Under the pieces are notes generated by a model. It searched no databases and was not told the DNA's origin. It was given only the letters and a program-made list of their open reading frames with translations. The translations under genes were made by a program, and so were the position numbers. From contig OX457058.1 in the NCBI GenBank assembly GCA_949752795.1, positions 157,917,353 to 157,981,352 of the forward strand: 64,000 bases of DNA, in the 5' to 3' direction. Each line of letters starts with the position of its first letter. The first letter of the stretch is position 1. Source of the stretch: Hyperoodon ampullatus. Lineage: Eukaryota; Chordata; Mammalia; Artiodactyla; Ziphiidae. Positions 25,150 through 36,765 of this stretch are shown piece after piece.

Positions 25150-26690
25150 GCTTTAAAGCTCTGGTCAAAGTTCATTTTATTTTGACATTTGATTTTGTGT
25201 CTTAACTGAAATATATCACTTCTTAATGTTAGTAATTTATCTATATAGCCTGTTGGATTTTTAAAATATCAATTGGAAATAAAGACAGCATAATTAATTC
25301 CTTTCCAAAGAGATACCTTTCTTTTTCCTTTCATTATTGCCTGGACCAGGAATCCCAGTATGTTGTTGAATAAGAGGCAAGTGCTTGCCTCATTTATAAC
25401 CAATAATTCACTGTTAAGCATGGTGTTTGCTATAGGTTTTCAGTAGGTACTCTTCAGTATCAAGAAGTTTCCCTCTCTTCCTCTTAACTAAGAGTTTCCC
25501 TAATTAATATATGTTGAATTTTCATAAATGCTTTATCTGCTGAGGTAATAATGGTTTTTTTCTCTTATGCTGGTTACTCTACAAATGTTATTTAAATCAA
25601 CCAGGCACTACTGGAATAAACCAAATATACACAAATGATATATAAAGATGACACAAGTCCTAAGTTGGATATATGTACTATAAATATTTCCTCCCAATGT
25701 GGCTTTTTTTTCATTTTCCTAATGGTACCAAGCATAAAGCAGAAATTTTTAACTCTGTCAAAATCAAATTTATATATTTTTTCATTTATGATTCATGCTT
25801 TTGGTGTCTTAGTAAGGAATCTTTGTTTATCCAACGCTGTGAATGCTTTCATTTTCTTCCCCTGTATTAGTTATTTATCCATTACTCTTCTTTTAGTGGT
25901 TACCCTAGAGATTTCTATATGCATCCTTGACTTATTAACATTTAGATTCGTAATTTTACAACTTTCTTCACCTTAGAACCAAGGACTTTAAAAACACTTC
26001 AACTTAATGTACAATTCCCAAATTAAGCAGTATTATTGATGTAATTTTAATTTTCTAAATAATTTAAATAAGATATTATTACAACTGGTTTTAAGTCAAT
26101 ATTCATTTAGACTTTTCCCAAATTTTTACCCCATGTATTGGTCTTCATTCCCTGCTACATTTTTCTTCTTTCCTCTTCAAAAAATTATTTTTACCATATC
26201 AATTCTGCTAAAATTGAATTCATCAGTTTTTGCTGTCTAGAAATATCTTTACTTCACCTTCACTTCTGAAGAATATTTTCACTGGGTATGGATCTAGATT
26301 GGCAATTATTTTACTTCAGTACTTTGAAGACATCTTCCTATTCTTCTGGTTTCCATTTTGATCATTTATGGTAATACATCTTCTTTCCGCTCTAGCTGCA
26401 TTTGAGGTTTTCTCTTTCTCTTTGGTTTTAGTAATTTTACTATGACATGTTTAGTTGTGATTTTCATTGTATCTGTCCTACTTGGGATTCTTAGGACTTC
26501 TTAATTATGGGAACTGATGTCTTTTCTCTTCAAATATTGCTTCTGCCTCTCTCTTCTGCTTTTAAGATTCCAATTATATATACACTAGAACTTCATAACT
26601 TTTCATTATGTCCCACATATCTGTTATAAATGTTTCCATATTTTCCATCATTTGTCTCTCTGTGACTCAGAGTGGATACTTTTTTCCTAA
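25150..26690 (-). mobile_element. Ancient LINE-1 (L1M), antisense, fragmented
   Basis: The plus strand reads as the reverse complement of L1 ORF2. Examples are 'cattattgcctggaccaggaatcccagta' at about 25335 and 'gttgaatttt...aatgctttatctgc' at about 25513 (RT region). Further right come other L1M-like phrases such as 'gtaattttactatgacatgtttag' at about 26430. It is heavily diverged and may be two fragments joined near 25650. It appears to continue at 28985-29320 beyond an insertion. Confidence 0.65.
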
Positions 26691-27431
26691 TTGCTACACT
26701 ATTTCTCCCAAGGAGGAACTTCCCAAATGGCAATGTAAGGAGGTTAGCAGACCTTATTCCCAGCAAAACAACCAGTTAACTGGTAAAAATTATTTGAAAA
26801 AATAAAAACCATTTAAAACATCTGGAAATTGTCCTAAGGGCATAGAGCAAATAAAGAAATATTTATTTAAGAAAATCTATTAAATCTTGGTAAGATTAAT
26901 GAGAGGCTGTGGCATCTCAGCCACAACCTATTCCAATGTACGCTTCCCTAGCTCAGTGTGAATGAAGCAACACTCCAGGCAAGTATAGCCCAAGAAGACA
27001 GGGCTTCCCCTATGCCCAGCTCCCAGTCTAGGGCTACAAATTCACCCATAGAGGGGCAGGCCCCCAGATCAGAATTGCAGAAGCTCTATCCCAAGAAGGC
27101 ACAGCCAAAGGACAAGTCTCCTTTCCCCCAACCAACCCCCACTTGTAGGGCAAAAGGCACAGTACATCTATATTGCCCCTGCCCAAGTTCACTCAATACA
27201 GTGATGGGTCCATAACAGAAGGGGCAAATTGTGAAGATCAGAGACTACCATCCCTACCCAACACCACTTGAAGAGCTGGAGTATCACTCCAGAGGGAAAC
27301 AAATTATAGTCCCTGAATTCAGCTCCAATGCAGTGATGCAGAGGTTCTGCTGAGAAGGAGAGAGGTCATATGAACAGAAAGCTCAACGTCTCTGCTGTTA
27401 TTTGTAACAGAGCATAAGAAAATTCATTTCT

Positions 27432-27637
27432 GGGCTTCCCTGGTGGCGCAGTGGTTGAGAGTCCGCCTGCCGACGCAGGGGACGCGGGTTCATGCCCCGG
27501 TCCGAGAAGATACCACATGCCACGGAGCGGCTGGGCCCGTGAGCCATAGCCGCTGAGCCTGCACGTCCGGAGCCTGTGCTCCGCAACGGGAGAGGCCACA
27601 GCAGTGAGAGGCCCGCATACCGAAAAAAAAAAGAAAA
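27432..27637 (+). mobile_element. CHR-type SINE, first of a tandem pair
   Basis: This is a full-length element with GGTGGCGCAGTGG (A box) and GGGTTCATGCC (B box), ending in AAAAAAAAAAGAAAAA. A perfect 16-bp duplication AAGAAAATTCATTTCT flanks it at 27416-27431 and 27638-27653, indicating a recent insertion. Confidence 0.96.
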
Positions 27638-27678
27638 AAGAAAATTCATTTCTAAGGATGATGTCAAAAACAATGGCG

Positions 27679-27891
27679 GGGCTTCCCTGGTGGCGCAGTG
27701 GTTGAGAGTCCGCCTGCCGATGCAGGGGACACAGGTTCGTGCCCCGGTTTGGGAAGATCCCACATGCCGCGGAGCGGCTGGGCCCGTGAGCCATGGCCGC
27801 TGAGCCTGTGCGTCCCGAGCCTGTGCTCTGCAACGGGAGAGGCCACAACAGTGAGAGGCCCGCGTACAGCAAAACAAACAAACAAACAAAC
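27679..27891 (+). mobile_element. CHR-type SINE, second of a tandem pair
   Basis: This full-length element lies only 25 bp beyond the right duplication of the preceding SINE, in the same orientation. It has its own duplication AAACAATGGCG at 27668-27678 and 27892-27902. Its tail has become a short (AAAC)n repeat. Together the two give a long GC-rich block whose open frames are not genes. Confidence 0.96.
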
Positions 27892-28462
27892 AAACAATGG
27901 CGATCTTGGGTGTGAGCAGTTAAGAGGCTGGTGGTTTCCATATCACTAGTAGGAACAAGTGAAACAACAGATCAGATAGAAGTTTAATAGAGAGAATCAA
28001 GTAAAGGATAGCTAAGGAGAGCTCTCTTGGGATCAGAGAATGCCCCAAAGACTGGAAACACCCTAGCCTTGCAAAGAGGCCCAACTTTAACTGAATCAGA
28101 TTGTGGAGCAATTTATACCAAAGGGCACTGTCAAAAAAAAAAAAAAAAAATCAACCAGCAGTTAGTGGAGAGGCTAAAAGCTAAGTGAGATAACAACAAA
28201 GTCAGCCTAGCCAGAGCTGAATGGGAGGAGCAGGGAAATAGACAATAAAAGAGAGTCGAGCTAAAACAATAATCATCTCTGGTAGTCATGGAGGCTGTGC
28301 ACATACCCAAGGCTACAAATATAAATGAAGAATGTGACATAATAATGAAATCACTAAACCTGTAAAACTATGAAACCATTGTTTCAGATTTTCAATCACC
28401 AAATACCAATTTCTATTTGAAGATATTTCTGCTGTTTTGTCTTCTGATGACTCTTCGCCTTT

Positions 28463-28522
28463 ATATATATATAATATATATAATATATAATAATAATATA
28501 TAAACAATATAATATATATATT
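28463..28522. repeat. (TA)/(TAA) AT-rich microsatellite
   Basis: 'tatatatatataatatatataatatataataataatatataaacaatataatatatat' is a compound AT repeat in the intron. Confidence 0.9.
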
Positions 28523-28699
28523 GTTCTGTCCTTGGAGGGTAGGAGCCATCTTGGTGCAGTAGGGATGGAGAAGCCTCATGCCCATTTCCAAAGGTTCAAG
28601 GCCCCAAGCCCATATCCCTGGTTCTCCATTTTAAGCCTCACAGTGATTCTGCCCACCCACACTGAAGAGGCCTGGTTTTTCTAGCGAATTGACACTTCA

Positions 28700-28840
28700 G
28701 TGCTAAATCCAAGTTCAGTGATTGTGCCTTTACTGAGGGCAATGTTGATTTCATTTGTGTACACCCAGATCCTAGCACCAGACCCAACACCTAACAGGCC
28801 CTTAATCAAAATTTATTGAATGAAACAACTGCATAAGTTG
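28700..28840 (+). repeat. L2-type LINE 3' end relic
   Basis: 'tgtacacccagatcctagcaccagacccaacacctaacaggcccttaatcaaaatttattgaatgaaac' is a diverged form of the L2 3' tail ('...gtgcctggcacatagtaggcgctcaataaatatttgttgaatga'). Confidence 0.6.
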
Positions 28841-28984
28841 TTTTTCTCATTGCCAATTAGAAAATAGAAAAAGCAGAACACAAAACCAGAAACCAAACCT
28901 CATACTATATTATATATCCTAAGCATATATATGGATGGAGGCCTCATAAAATTCTTTAGAGAATTAAGAAAAAAAAATGTGTCT

Positions 28985-29320
28985 AATCTTCCGTTAAACT
29001 CTACCTACCTATCCAGCTCTTAATTTAGTTATTATATATTTCAATTCTCAGATTTCTAGTGATTCTTTTCATAATGTCCTATTCTCTGCTAGGATTAAAT
29101 ATCTTATAACCTAATTTCTTAACATATTAATAACCATCGTTTAAAGTTGGTTTCTGTTAACACCTGTATCTGAATAGTCTATCTGCTGGTTTCTATTTCT
29201 CGCTTTTTTTTCTCTTGCTAAAAAGTAGTGTGTTTTTTTTTTCCTGATCTGCCTGCTAAGTTTTGATTAAAGGCTAGACATTGTATGACAAATTATAGAA
29301 ATAATATCAGGGCTCAGGAT
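28985..29320 (-). mobile_element. Probable continuation of the antisense ancient L1M
   Basis: This T-rich sequence contains 'ggctagacattgtatgacaaattatagaaataatatcaggg', the reverse complement of a phrase I associate with old L1M elements. It fits as the separated right part of the 25150-26690 element, with 26700-28980 inserted or rearranged between them. Family assignment is from memory and uncertain. Confidence 0.5.
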
Positions 29321-29348
29321 GATCATACCTTCTTCCCCAAAAGATTTA

Positions 29349-29541
29349 CAGTTGACCCTTGAACAACACAGGGGTTTAATTCAAGTATAATTTATAGTTG
29401 GCCCTCCGTATCCACGGTTCCTCCACGTCCATGGATTCAACCAACCACAGATCATGTAGTACTGAAATGTTTACTATTTAAAAATATCTGCATATAAGTG
29501 TACCCATGCAATTCAAACTCATGTTGTTCAAGAGTCAACTG
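29349..29541. mobile_element. Tigger/MER2-class MITE
   Basis: Terminal inverted repeats are CAGTTGACCCTTGAACAACA at the left and, in reverse complement, CAGTTGACTCTTGAACAACA at the right. Both ends are flanked by the TA dinucleotide expected of a mariner/pogo-type target duplication. It is only 193 bp and non-coding. The ends are shared with 47576-47796. Confidence 0.85.
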
Positions 29542-32500
29542 TACTTTTGTGTAAATGGGCAGTAAGGATAAGGACAGATAAAATCAAAGCAGATTCAAAG
29601 CTATGTTACAGTCTTTGTGACTGTTAGTCTATTTTCAGTTCACCCAGACTCCTGAAGTTTAGCCCTTTGGGTATCCCAACTGAAACTGCAAGATGTTCAC
29701 CGGGCTCTTCCTCTTCAATGGGCCTAAGCTGTGTTGTAAACTCTGCTCAATTTGCAATTCAGAACCCATTACAAGGGAAAATGATGCTAAGTGTCAGGCC
29801 CATCACTTTGCACTCCACTCCTTAACAGAATACTTGATCCCTCTTGTCCTTGTCCCCAGATAACTCTCTGATAACTTCAAACAGATTTTTTTAAATATAT
29901 GTCTTCCCCAGCTTGTCTAGTTTTTCTTAGTAGCAGGTACTGTTCTTTAATCAGAATTGCCAAAAGTTTGCCTAATTTATAATCTTCTTTAAGGAAGAGC
30001 AAACAGTCTAACATTTTATCATTACAGGTTCCCCCAAAATAAAAGATTGCATAATATAAACACATACTTCACCCAGTGAAGTACTAGAGACTAAATGCAT
30101 TTAATAGATTTGAAAAAACTTGCTAACATTAACCTTTATGTTAGCCATGGAAACTTATTAAAAACTAAAAGAATGTTTTCTCAGTGCATATGAATAATTT
30201 AGTTTAATTTTCTTACAAAGATAATTCATACTATTTGAACATTTCCAAGGGTATAATGAACGAGTTGACTTTTTTGTGGTTTAAGGCGCAGTACAATCTC
30301 ATTTCCACTTGTAGAAAGTTTCCCGAAAACAAACACCTAAAAAACAATTTAGTTTTCCACTTAAGATGATATGCTATCAAATTAAAATCATTCTAATGAT
30401 AAGGTAACGATTAGGACTACAGGTATAATGAAAGGACAGTTAAAATTGGATTATTATAAAGTCTACTTATTCCCCTTTTAATGGCATTTGTGGTAGTCAA
30501 GAAATGAATAACCATCAATTACTGAGGCAAGAACATTACCTCATTTGTTTCATATCACCCATTTTTCTAAAGCAAGTCCTTCTATCATTATTCCCAAGGC
30601 TATATTTTATCTTTATAATTGCTTTAAATATTAAATCTATAGCTAATATATTTTCGATACGTCATTATTTTGTGAGGAATGTAAGTTTCTCCCTCTCTCA
30701 CCACCACCTCAAGCATGCATGCACACATACGAACAAGCACACACACATCATATACACACAAAGAATCACAAAGGCCTACATATTCAATTTATATGTAAAA
30801 AACGATGCAGAAATCATGATTTCAGAAAACAAAGAACTTGAAAATGGACATTTTTATTCCTAAATTATTTCTTTATTCACCACATTCAAATGATAAGTTA
30901 TAATAAATATTAATGGTAGTTTAAAAGCAAAATTAAAATGCTCATTCTACTTTCTGGCTTTATGGAAATATTCATTGCAACTCAGTTACAGAAAATAGAA
31001 AAACGGCCTTTCTTCACAACTCCTAAAATTCCTATTTTTTCCATATACATGAAAGATCTTGGAATTAAGCTAAATCTTTCAGGAAGTGTAAAGGTTTGTT
31101 TAGTTTTAGAGTTTTTACTTGTACAGCATCTGTGCCAATAATCATCTTTTTTAAGAACTTGGAGTACAGTGCATCTACGGTCTTAGCAATTGTCCAAATG
31201 TGAGAGTTAATTTGGGTAATAATAGTGGCAGACTTGATCTCTACTAGGTTCCACAATTTGAGCCTTTCTCTATAAAGTTCTGCTACCAATATTTTTCTTT
31301 ATAATCTAACCTGTATATTAAATATTACTTATTGCTCAGGTAATACCTTATTTTATAACATGCCCTTGGATAAGGAAGAAATTATTAAGATTTTTAAAAA
31401 AGAAGTACAATAGGAAATTACAGACAATGTTATTAAGATGTCTAAGACCATAGGTCTCTAAGAAGGGTTTAAAAGTAGTATTGAAGTGGGCATTACTGCA
31501 TAGGAAAGTGGTCAGCTTTATATAAAAAATGCAAAAATCAAAACAGTTTATCCTAAAAGCATGCATGAAAGGAACAATCTTCCTTCTGTTTCTACTGTAC
31601 TAATCATAAAAATGTTATTATTGATTACCATTTATTTTCCACAATCTTCTCTCTTCTTAAAAGGAAATGCTGGCATTACAGTCCCAAGTTTCTGCTAATG
31701 AATAATCATGTCAGTTGTCACTCAATTATCACTTTCAAAACTTAATCTATATTATGTACAGCACCTTGCTTTTTTTTCTTTGAAGTTCTTCATTGAATTT
31801 AAAAGTCTTTTTTTTTTTCCCAAGAAGAGTAAGTTGATGGAACATGGAGGCTGATATTAAATCAGGAGGAATCATTGATCAAGGATGCTTGGAATTCTTA
31901 TGAATACAAATAGCTTATCAAGGTTAATGAGGTTCAACTCAAGATTAGAAGAAGAGAAAAACTGCACTTAGTATTTTTTATGCACATACAGATTTAAGGT
32001 CTTAGATAGAATTTGAAAAGTAAATTATGCAAACTCAAATGTAGCTTTCATTTGGGTTTTTCACAAGCTATTTTCATTGTTTTTTCCCCAGTGTAGAACA
32101 ACTGCTTAAAATATATATTCTGGATCAACAAAAGCTAATGCAATTAGTGAGCAAGAGCAAAGGTCCCCCTGAATACTGACAACTCTTCCAGAAATTAATG
32201 TGCTTTTAAAGAATGACTGGACAACAAATGTTAGCTTTCAAAGTTAACCATAAAATTTTTCTACAATATTATTTCAGTCAACAAATATTAACTGAGTGCC
32301 TAAAATGGGTGAGACATTGTTTGCAGGGGTTGCATAAAAGGATATTGAGATAAGACCTGGTTCTTACCCCATACTCTATGATTTGAAAAGGGTATAAGTC
32401 TTTAATTAATAAGTGGCTCCCAGAATGCCACAAGTTTGAATTATAATATCAATGCATACTGGTAAATGGCCCAGAGCAAAATCTGTGCACAGCAACATAT

Positions 32501-34034
32501 CAAAAGAAAATGTAAACAGAAGGTTAAGCATCAGAGTGGAAGCAGATGAGATTGTTAGAAAGACAGAAGAAATCAGTTCAACATACTCCAGGAATAAAGA
32601 CAGACTCTGCTAAAGTAAACAGGATCTCTGGGTACAAGAATGCTGTTAAAGAGAGGTAGAGGGTGGGGGAGCCTTACCATAGCCATAAACAAACAGCCCT
32701 TTAGACATCATTACTCTCTGATTCTGTGTTCACCAACAACTTTTTGGTTACTAATTCAGCTTTCTAAAATGTAGGTACAGAAAATTGGGAGACTGGTGCC
32801 CTGCACAAGAGAATAGCATATAAATATCCACGTAGGATTCCCACAGGGTACATCAATGAACTGGCACTCTTTTATATACTGTTCTCTTGCAAGTGTCACT
32901 ATTAATGTGAACCAGCATCCTGGGTCACATTCATTCTAGGACACAGAAAACTCAAGTTTCCAGATGTCTTGTCCAGAGGACAAGACATTGAAAAATGGTA
33001 TCTTTACCAAGGTAGGGACATCAAGGTCAGATTTGTCTTGGTGATAGGACCGCTTTTTTCTGCAGCCCCATTTCTCCTTTATTTCAACCTGCTTTGAAAT
33101 TTTAAAGAAACATACCCAGATTACTTTAAGACAGTGTGAGATGTGTGCCATAAGATCCTCAGTGACATAGGCAAAAAGATGGTTCAGAAAGAAGGATTAT
33201 CACTTGCAATGGATAGAATCCAAGAAGGCTTCAGGGAGGAAAAGCTTTAGAATTTCCACAAAAAGAGGACACTGTGGAAACACTGAACAACTAGAACAAA
33301 GACAAAAGATGGAAATGAAGACGGAAGATAAAGAAAAAAATGAGTCTACAAGACTGTATAAGGTTCTGCAGGAGAGGTGTTAGGTCAAGGTTAAAGAGAA
33401 AGACATTAATGAACAAACAAACCACAAGAAATGTGACTATTCAAATGTTCTTGGGCCTGATCAATAATCTCATTTTATGCATCTTTTCTTACTTATATTT
33501 GATTTCTAAAAAAGCAACTAAAGGAGATTAATTTCCATTTTTTATAGAATGTATAAGGCAATACTTCATACCACCAAAAGTAAAGCAGAGGCTAAATGTT
33601 TTTCAATTAAATTTCAATAAATTTTCCACTGTTAGAGATTAAATTGAGTGATCCATGACCTATATATATATCTCTCACAAAGTCTATACTAGATGTCACT
33701 TTGAGGATAGCTTAGGAATAAAGATATTCAAAGGGCCTCCACAAGTATAAAAAAATAAACAAGCCATAATCAGAAGTGTCACTAAATCTAAAACAACTGA
33801 TATAAATTTAATTAATTATTTTACTGTTAAAAATAAGAAAAATCAGGGAAAACTGATAAATGGTCATTTCTTCCAGGATGAACAATGTCTTTTTGTGATA
33901 TGCTTTTCAATGGAAATTAGGGAAAAATATCTTTCATCCCCCAAAAGGAATTTCAATTATACTTGCAACAAACTCAAAGAACATTCTATGTCAATTTTAG
34001 AATATCATCTTCCTAGAACAGGGAAATCTGAGGG

Positions 34035-34130
34035 GTTTTTGTTCATTGCTATGTCACCAGTAACTAGAACAGTGCCTGGCATGTAATAGATGGTCATTAA
34101 CTATTTCATATGTGAGTAAATGTTCAATCT
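34035..34130 (+). repeat. L2-type LINE 3' end relic
   Basis: 'attgctatgtcaccagtaactagaacagtgcctggcatgtaatagatggtcattaac' matches the L2 3' tail layout. Confidence 0.6.
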
Positions 34131-34631
34131 TTCTCTCCAATTGTGTTTCATATCCAAATCTATATAACCTATCCCAACTAATCCAAGAGAATTCCAACTC
34201 TTCTGGTAACACATGTGAAAATGTAAAAGAACTATTAATTTAGGACAAAGGGAAAGCCAGCCTCTTTCAATGAGAGCATTATTACATTATAAATAAGTTT
34301 TAAATGTCTACATACTTGAGGTTTTTTCAATTTATTCCATAAATGGTAAATAAAAAGAAACAATGGGAAGGAAGGGAGAGGAGGAAGGAGGGAGGGAGGA
34401 CAGACCAACATGTGGTTTTAAACAACTCAGCAAAGAGATTTTTCTACCTCTGGCATCATTAGCATAGTTTTTTTTTTTTTTTAATATTTAACTTTGACAA
34501 AATAATCATATATTTTACCACATTTGTCAGCAGAATAAAAGGCTAAATAATTCTCATAAAAAACTTTTAAAAGTCCTACAATTACAACTGCTCTGAGAAT
34601 ATTTCTAGTAAGAATTTATTAAACATGTAGA

Positions 34632-36765
34632 GAGGAAGGCAAGATCAAGATGGCAGAGTAGGAAGACCTTCAGCTCACCTCCTCCCAAGGACACACGAAA
34701 ACTACAACTACTTATAGAACAACTATCTCTGAGAATGACCTGAAGACTAGCAGAATAGCTCTTCCACAATTAAGGATATAAAGAAAGAAAACCACACCAA
34801 GATAAGTACAAGGGGAAGAGAAGTAATTTAGTCAGAACACAGCAGGTCAACCTCCAGCAGGTGACCCAAAAGAGAAAGGAGATGTCACAAACTCAGAGGT
34901 CCTCCCTAAGGAGCAAGGAGTTCAGTCCCAACTTCGGGTACCCCAGCCCTGCAGACTGGCACCTGGAAGACAAGCCCCCTTAACTGGTTTTGAAAACCAG
35001 CAGGGCTTACAGCCAGGAGAGCCAGAGGGCTATAGAAAACTGAGACTTTGCTCTTAAAGACTGGCGACACAAACTTACTCCAAGCCCCAGAACAGAGGCA
35101 GCAGAGTGACAAGCGCCTGACACCCTAGCTGTCCTGCCAAGACTGCCGCATCAGACCCCCCCCCAGCCCACACAAGGCTCCCTCTCCAGTCCCCCACCAA
35201 GGCGCCAATCCCTGGCACACCCCTGGAGAAGCCTTGGTTCATGCTGGACTCCAACTCTAGCCCCTCTGGCTCCCTCCCTTGCCAAGGTGGTGGCCCTCTA
35301 TGGGCCTTGGGCAAAGACCCAGCCCACACGGCTCCAGCTCCAGTGCCCCTACCACCAGGGAGCAGCCCCCAGTACACCCCAGGAGAAGCCCAGGATCACT
35401 TCAGCTCCAGCCCTTCCGTAAAAGCCACTGGACATACATAGTCTGTACAAAGACACTCCTACACAAGGACACATCTTCAAGACATGGAGAGGTAACTGTT
35501 TCTCTTAATTCATGGAGACAAACACAGAAAGTCAAGCAAAATGAGAAGACTGAGGACTCTGTTCCAAAGAACAGAGTCTGTTCCAAGAACAGACTGTTCC
35601 AAGAACTCTGTTCCAAGAACAAAATAAAACCCCAGGAAAAAAAAACACAAAACTTTAATGAAATGAAGGTAAGTAATTTACCTGATACGGAGTTTAAAGC
35701 AATGATCATAAAAATGCTCACTGAACTTGGGAGAAGAACGGAAGAACACAATAGAACTTTGAAAAAGAATTAGAAAAAATAAAAAAGAAGGAATCAGAGG
35801 TGAATAATACAATAACTGAAATGAAAAATACACTAGAGGAAATCAACTGCAGATGAGGTGATACAGAAGAATACGTAAGCAACCTGGAAGACAGAATAGG
35901 TGAAATCACTAAATCAGAACAGCAAAAAGAAAAAAAAAATTTTTTAAAATGAGGAGAGTTCAAGAGACCTCTAAGATAACATCAAGCATAGTAACATTCA
36001 CATTATAGAGGTCCCAGAAGGAGAGGAGAAAGAAAGGGGTAGAAAATGTATTTGATGAAATAATGGCTGAAAATTTAACCTGCCAGAAGAAACAGATATA
36101 CAGGTCCAGGAAGCAAAGAAAATCCCAAACAAGATGAACCCAAAGAGATCCACACCAAGACATACCATAATTAAAACAGTAAAAGTTAAAGACAGAATTT
36201 TAAAGGCAGCAAAAAAAAAAAAAAAAAATCAAGTCACATACAAGGGAAGCCCCATAAAGCTATCACCTGACTTCTCAGCAGAAACTTTGCAGGCCAGAAG
36301 GGAATGGCATTATATATTTTATTTAAAGTGATGAGAGGAAAAACACCTACAACCAAGGATACTCATGTGGCAAAGTTATTCAGAATTGAAGGAGAGAGAA
36401 AGAGTTTCCCAGACAAGCAAAAACTAACAAGAGGTTAACACCACTAAACCAGCCCTCCAAGAAATGTTAAAGGAACTTCTTTAGGTGAAAAAGGAAAGGC
36501 CCTATAAAGGTAGGAAAATATATGAAAGGAAAAAAACCTTTCTGGTAAAGGAAAATATATAGTAAAGGCAGTGAATCAACCACTTAAAAAGCTAGTGGAA
36601 GGTTAAAAGACAAGTCAGAAAATCAACTGTAACTACAATAAACAGTTAAGGATACACAAAAAGATGTAAAATTTGACGTCAAAAACATAAAACATGGTGG
36701 GGGGGAATAAAAAATGTAGAGATTTTAGACTGTGTTTAAACTTAACTATCTGCTTAAAGTTAATT
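34632..36765 (+). mobile_element. LINE-1 5' half: 5'UTR plus ORF1 remnant, ORF2 missing
   Basis: It opens with 'aagatggcagagtaggaaga', a hallmark of L1 5' ends, followed by a GC-rich 5'UTR (to about 35640). A broken ORF1 follows (NEMKVSNLPDTEFKAMIIKM at about 35660, then the 'cattcacattatagaggtcccagaagg' RRM-region segment, ending LKELL-stop near 36483). The ORF1-ORF2 spacer follows and the match ends near a TTAA-rich stretch (36755-36787). ORF2 and the 3'UTR are absent, the opposite of the usual 5' truncation. It is old and diverged, and could alternatively be a HAL1-type element. Confidence 0.78.
35567..35622 (+). repeat. Short tandem repeat of a 'CTGTTCCAAGAA' unit
   Basis: Within the L1 5'UTR, about four imperfect copies of a CTGTTCCAAGAA-like unit occur in succession (ctctgttccaaagaac, tctgttccaagaac, gactgttccaagaac, tctgttccaagaac). 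Unit length varies between 14 and 17 bases. Confidence 0.8.

Larger units (their letters stand above)
26700..28330 (+). repeat. Probable old L1 5' UTR-like sequence hosting two SINEs
   Basis: This relatively GC-rich block has 'cccaggaggaacttccc'-like and gene-poor, A/G-rich sequence. It reads like an old L1 5'UTR in plus orientation and is interrupted by the SINE pair at 27432-27891. The assignment is by style of sequence only. The open frame at 26958-27215 (MNEATLQASIAQEDRASPMP) is not a known protein. An 18-base A-run sits at about 28133-28150. Confidence 0.35.

Noticed and set aside
27366..27949. 163-191 codon open frames (minus strand)
   Set aside because: They read straight through two tandem SINEs and their A-tails, with no gene context.
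35075..35773. Pro/Gly-rich frames of 100-164 codons
   Set aside because: They fall in the GC-rich 5'UTR and ORF1 start of an old L1.
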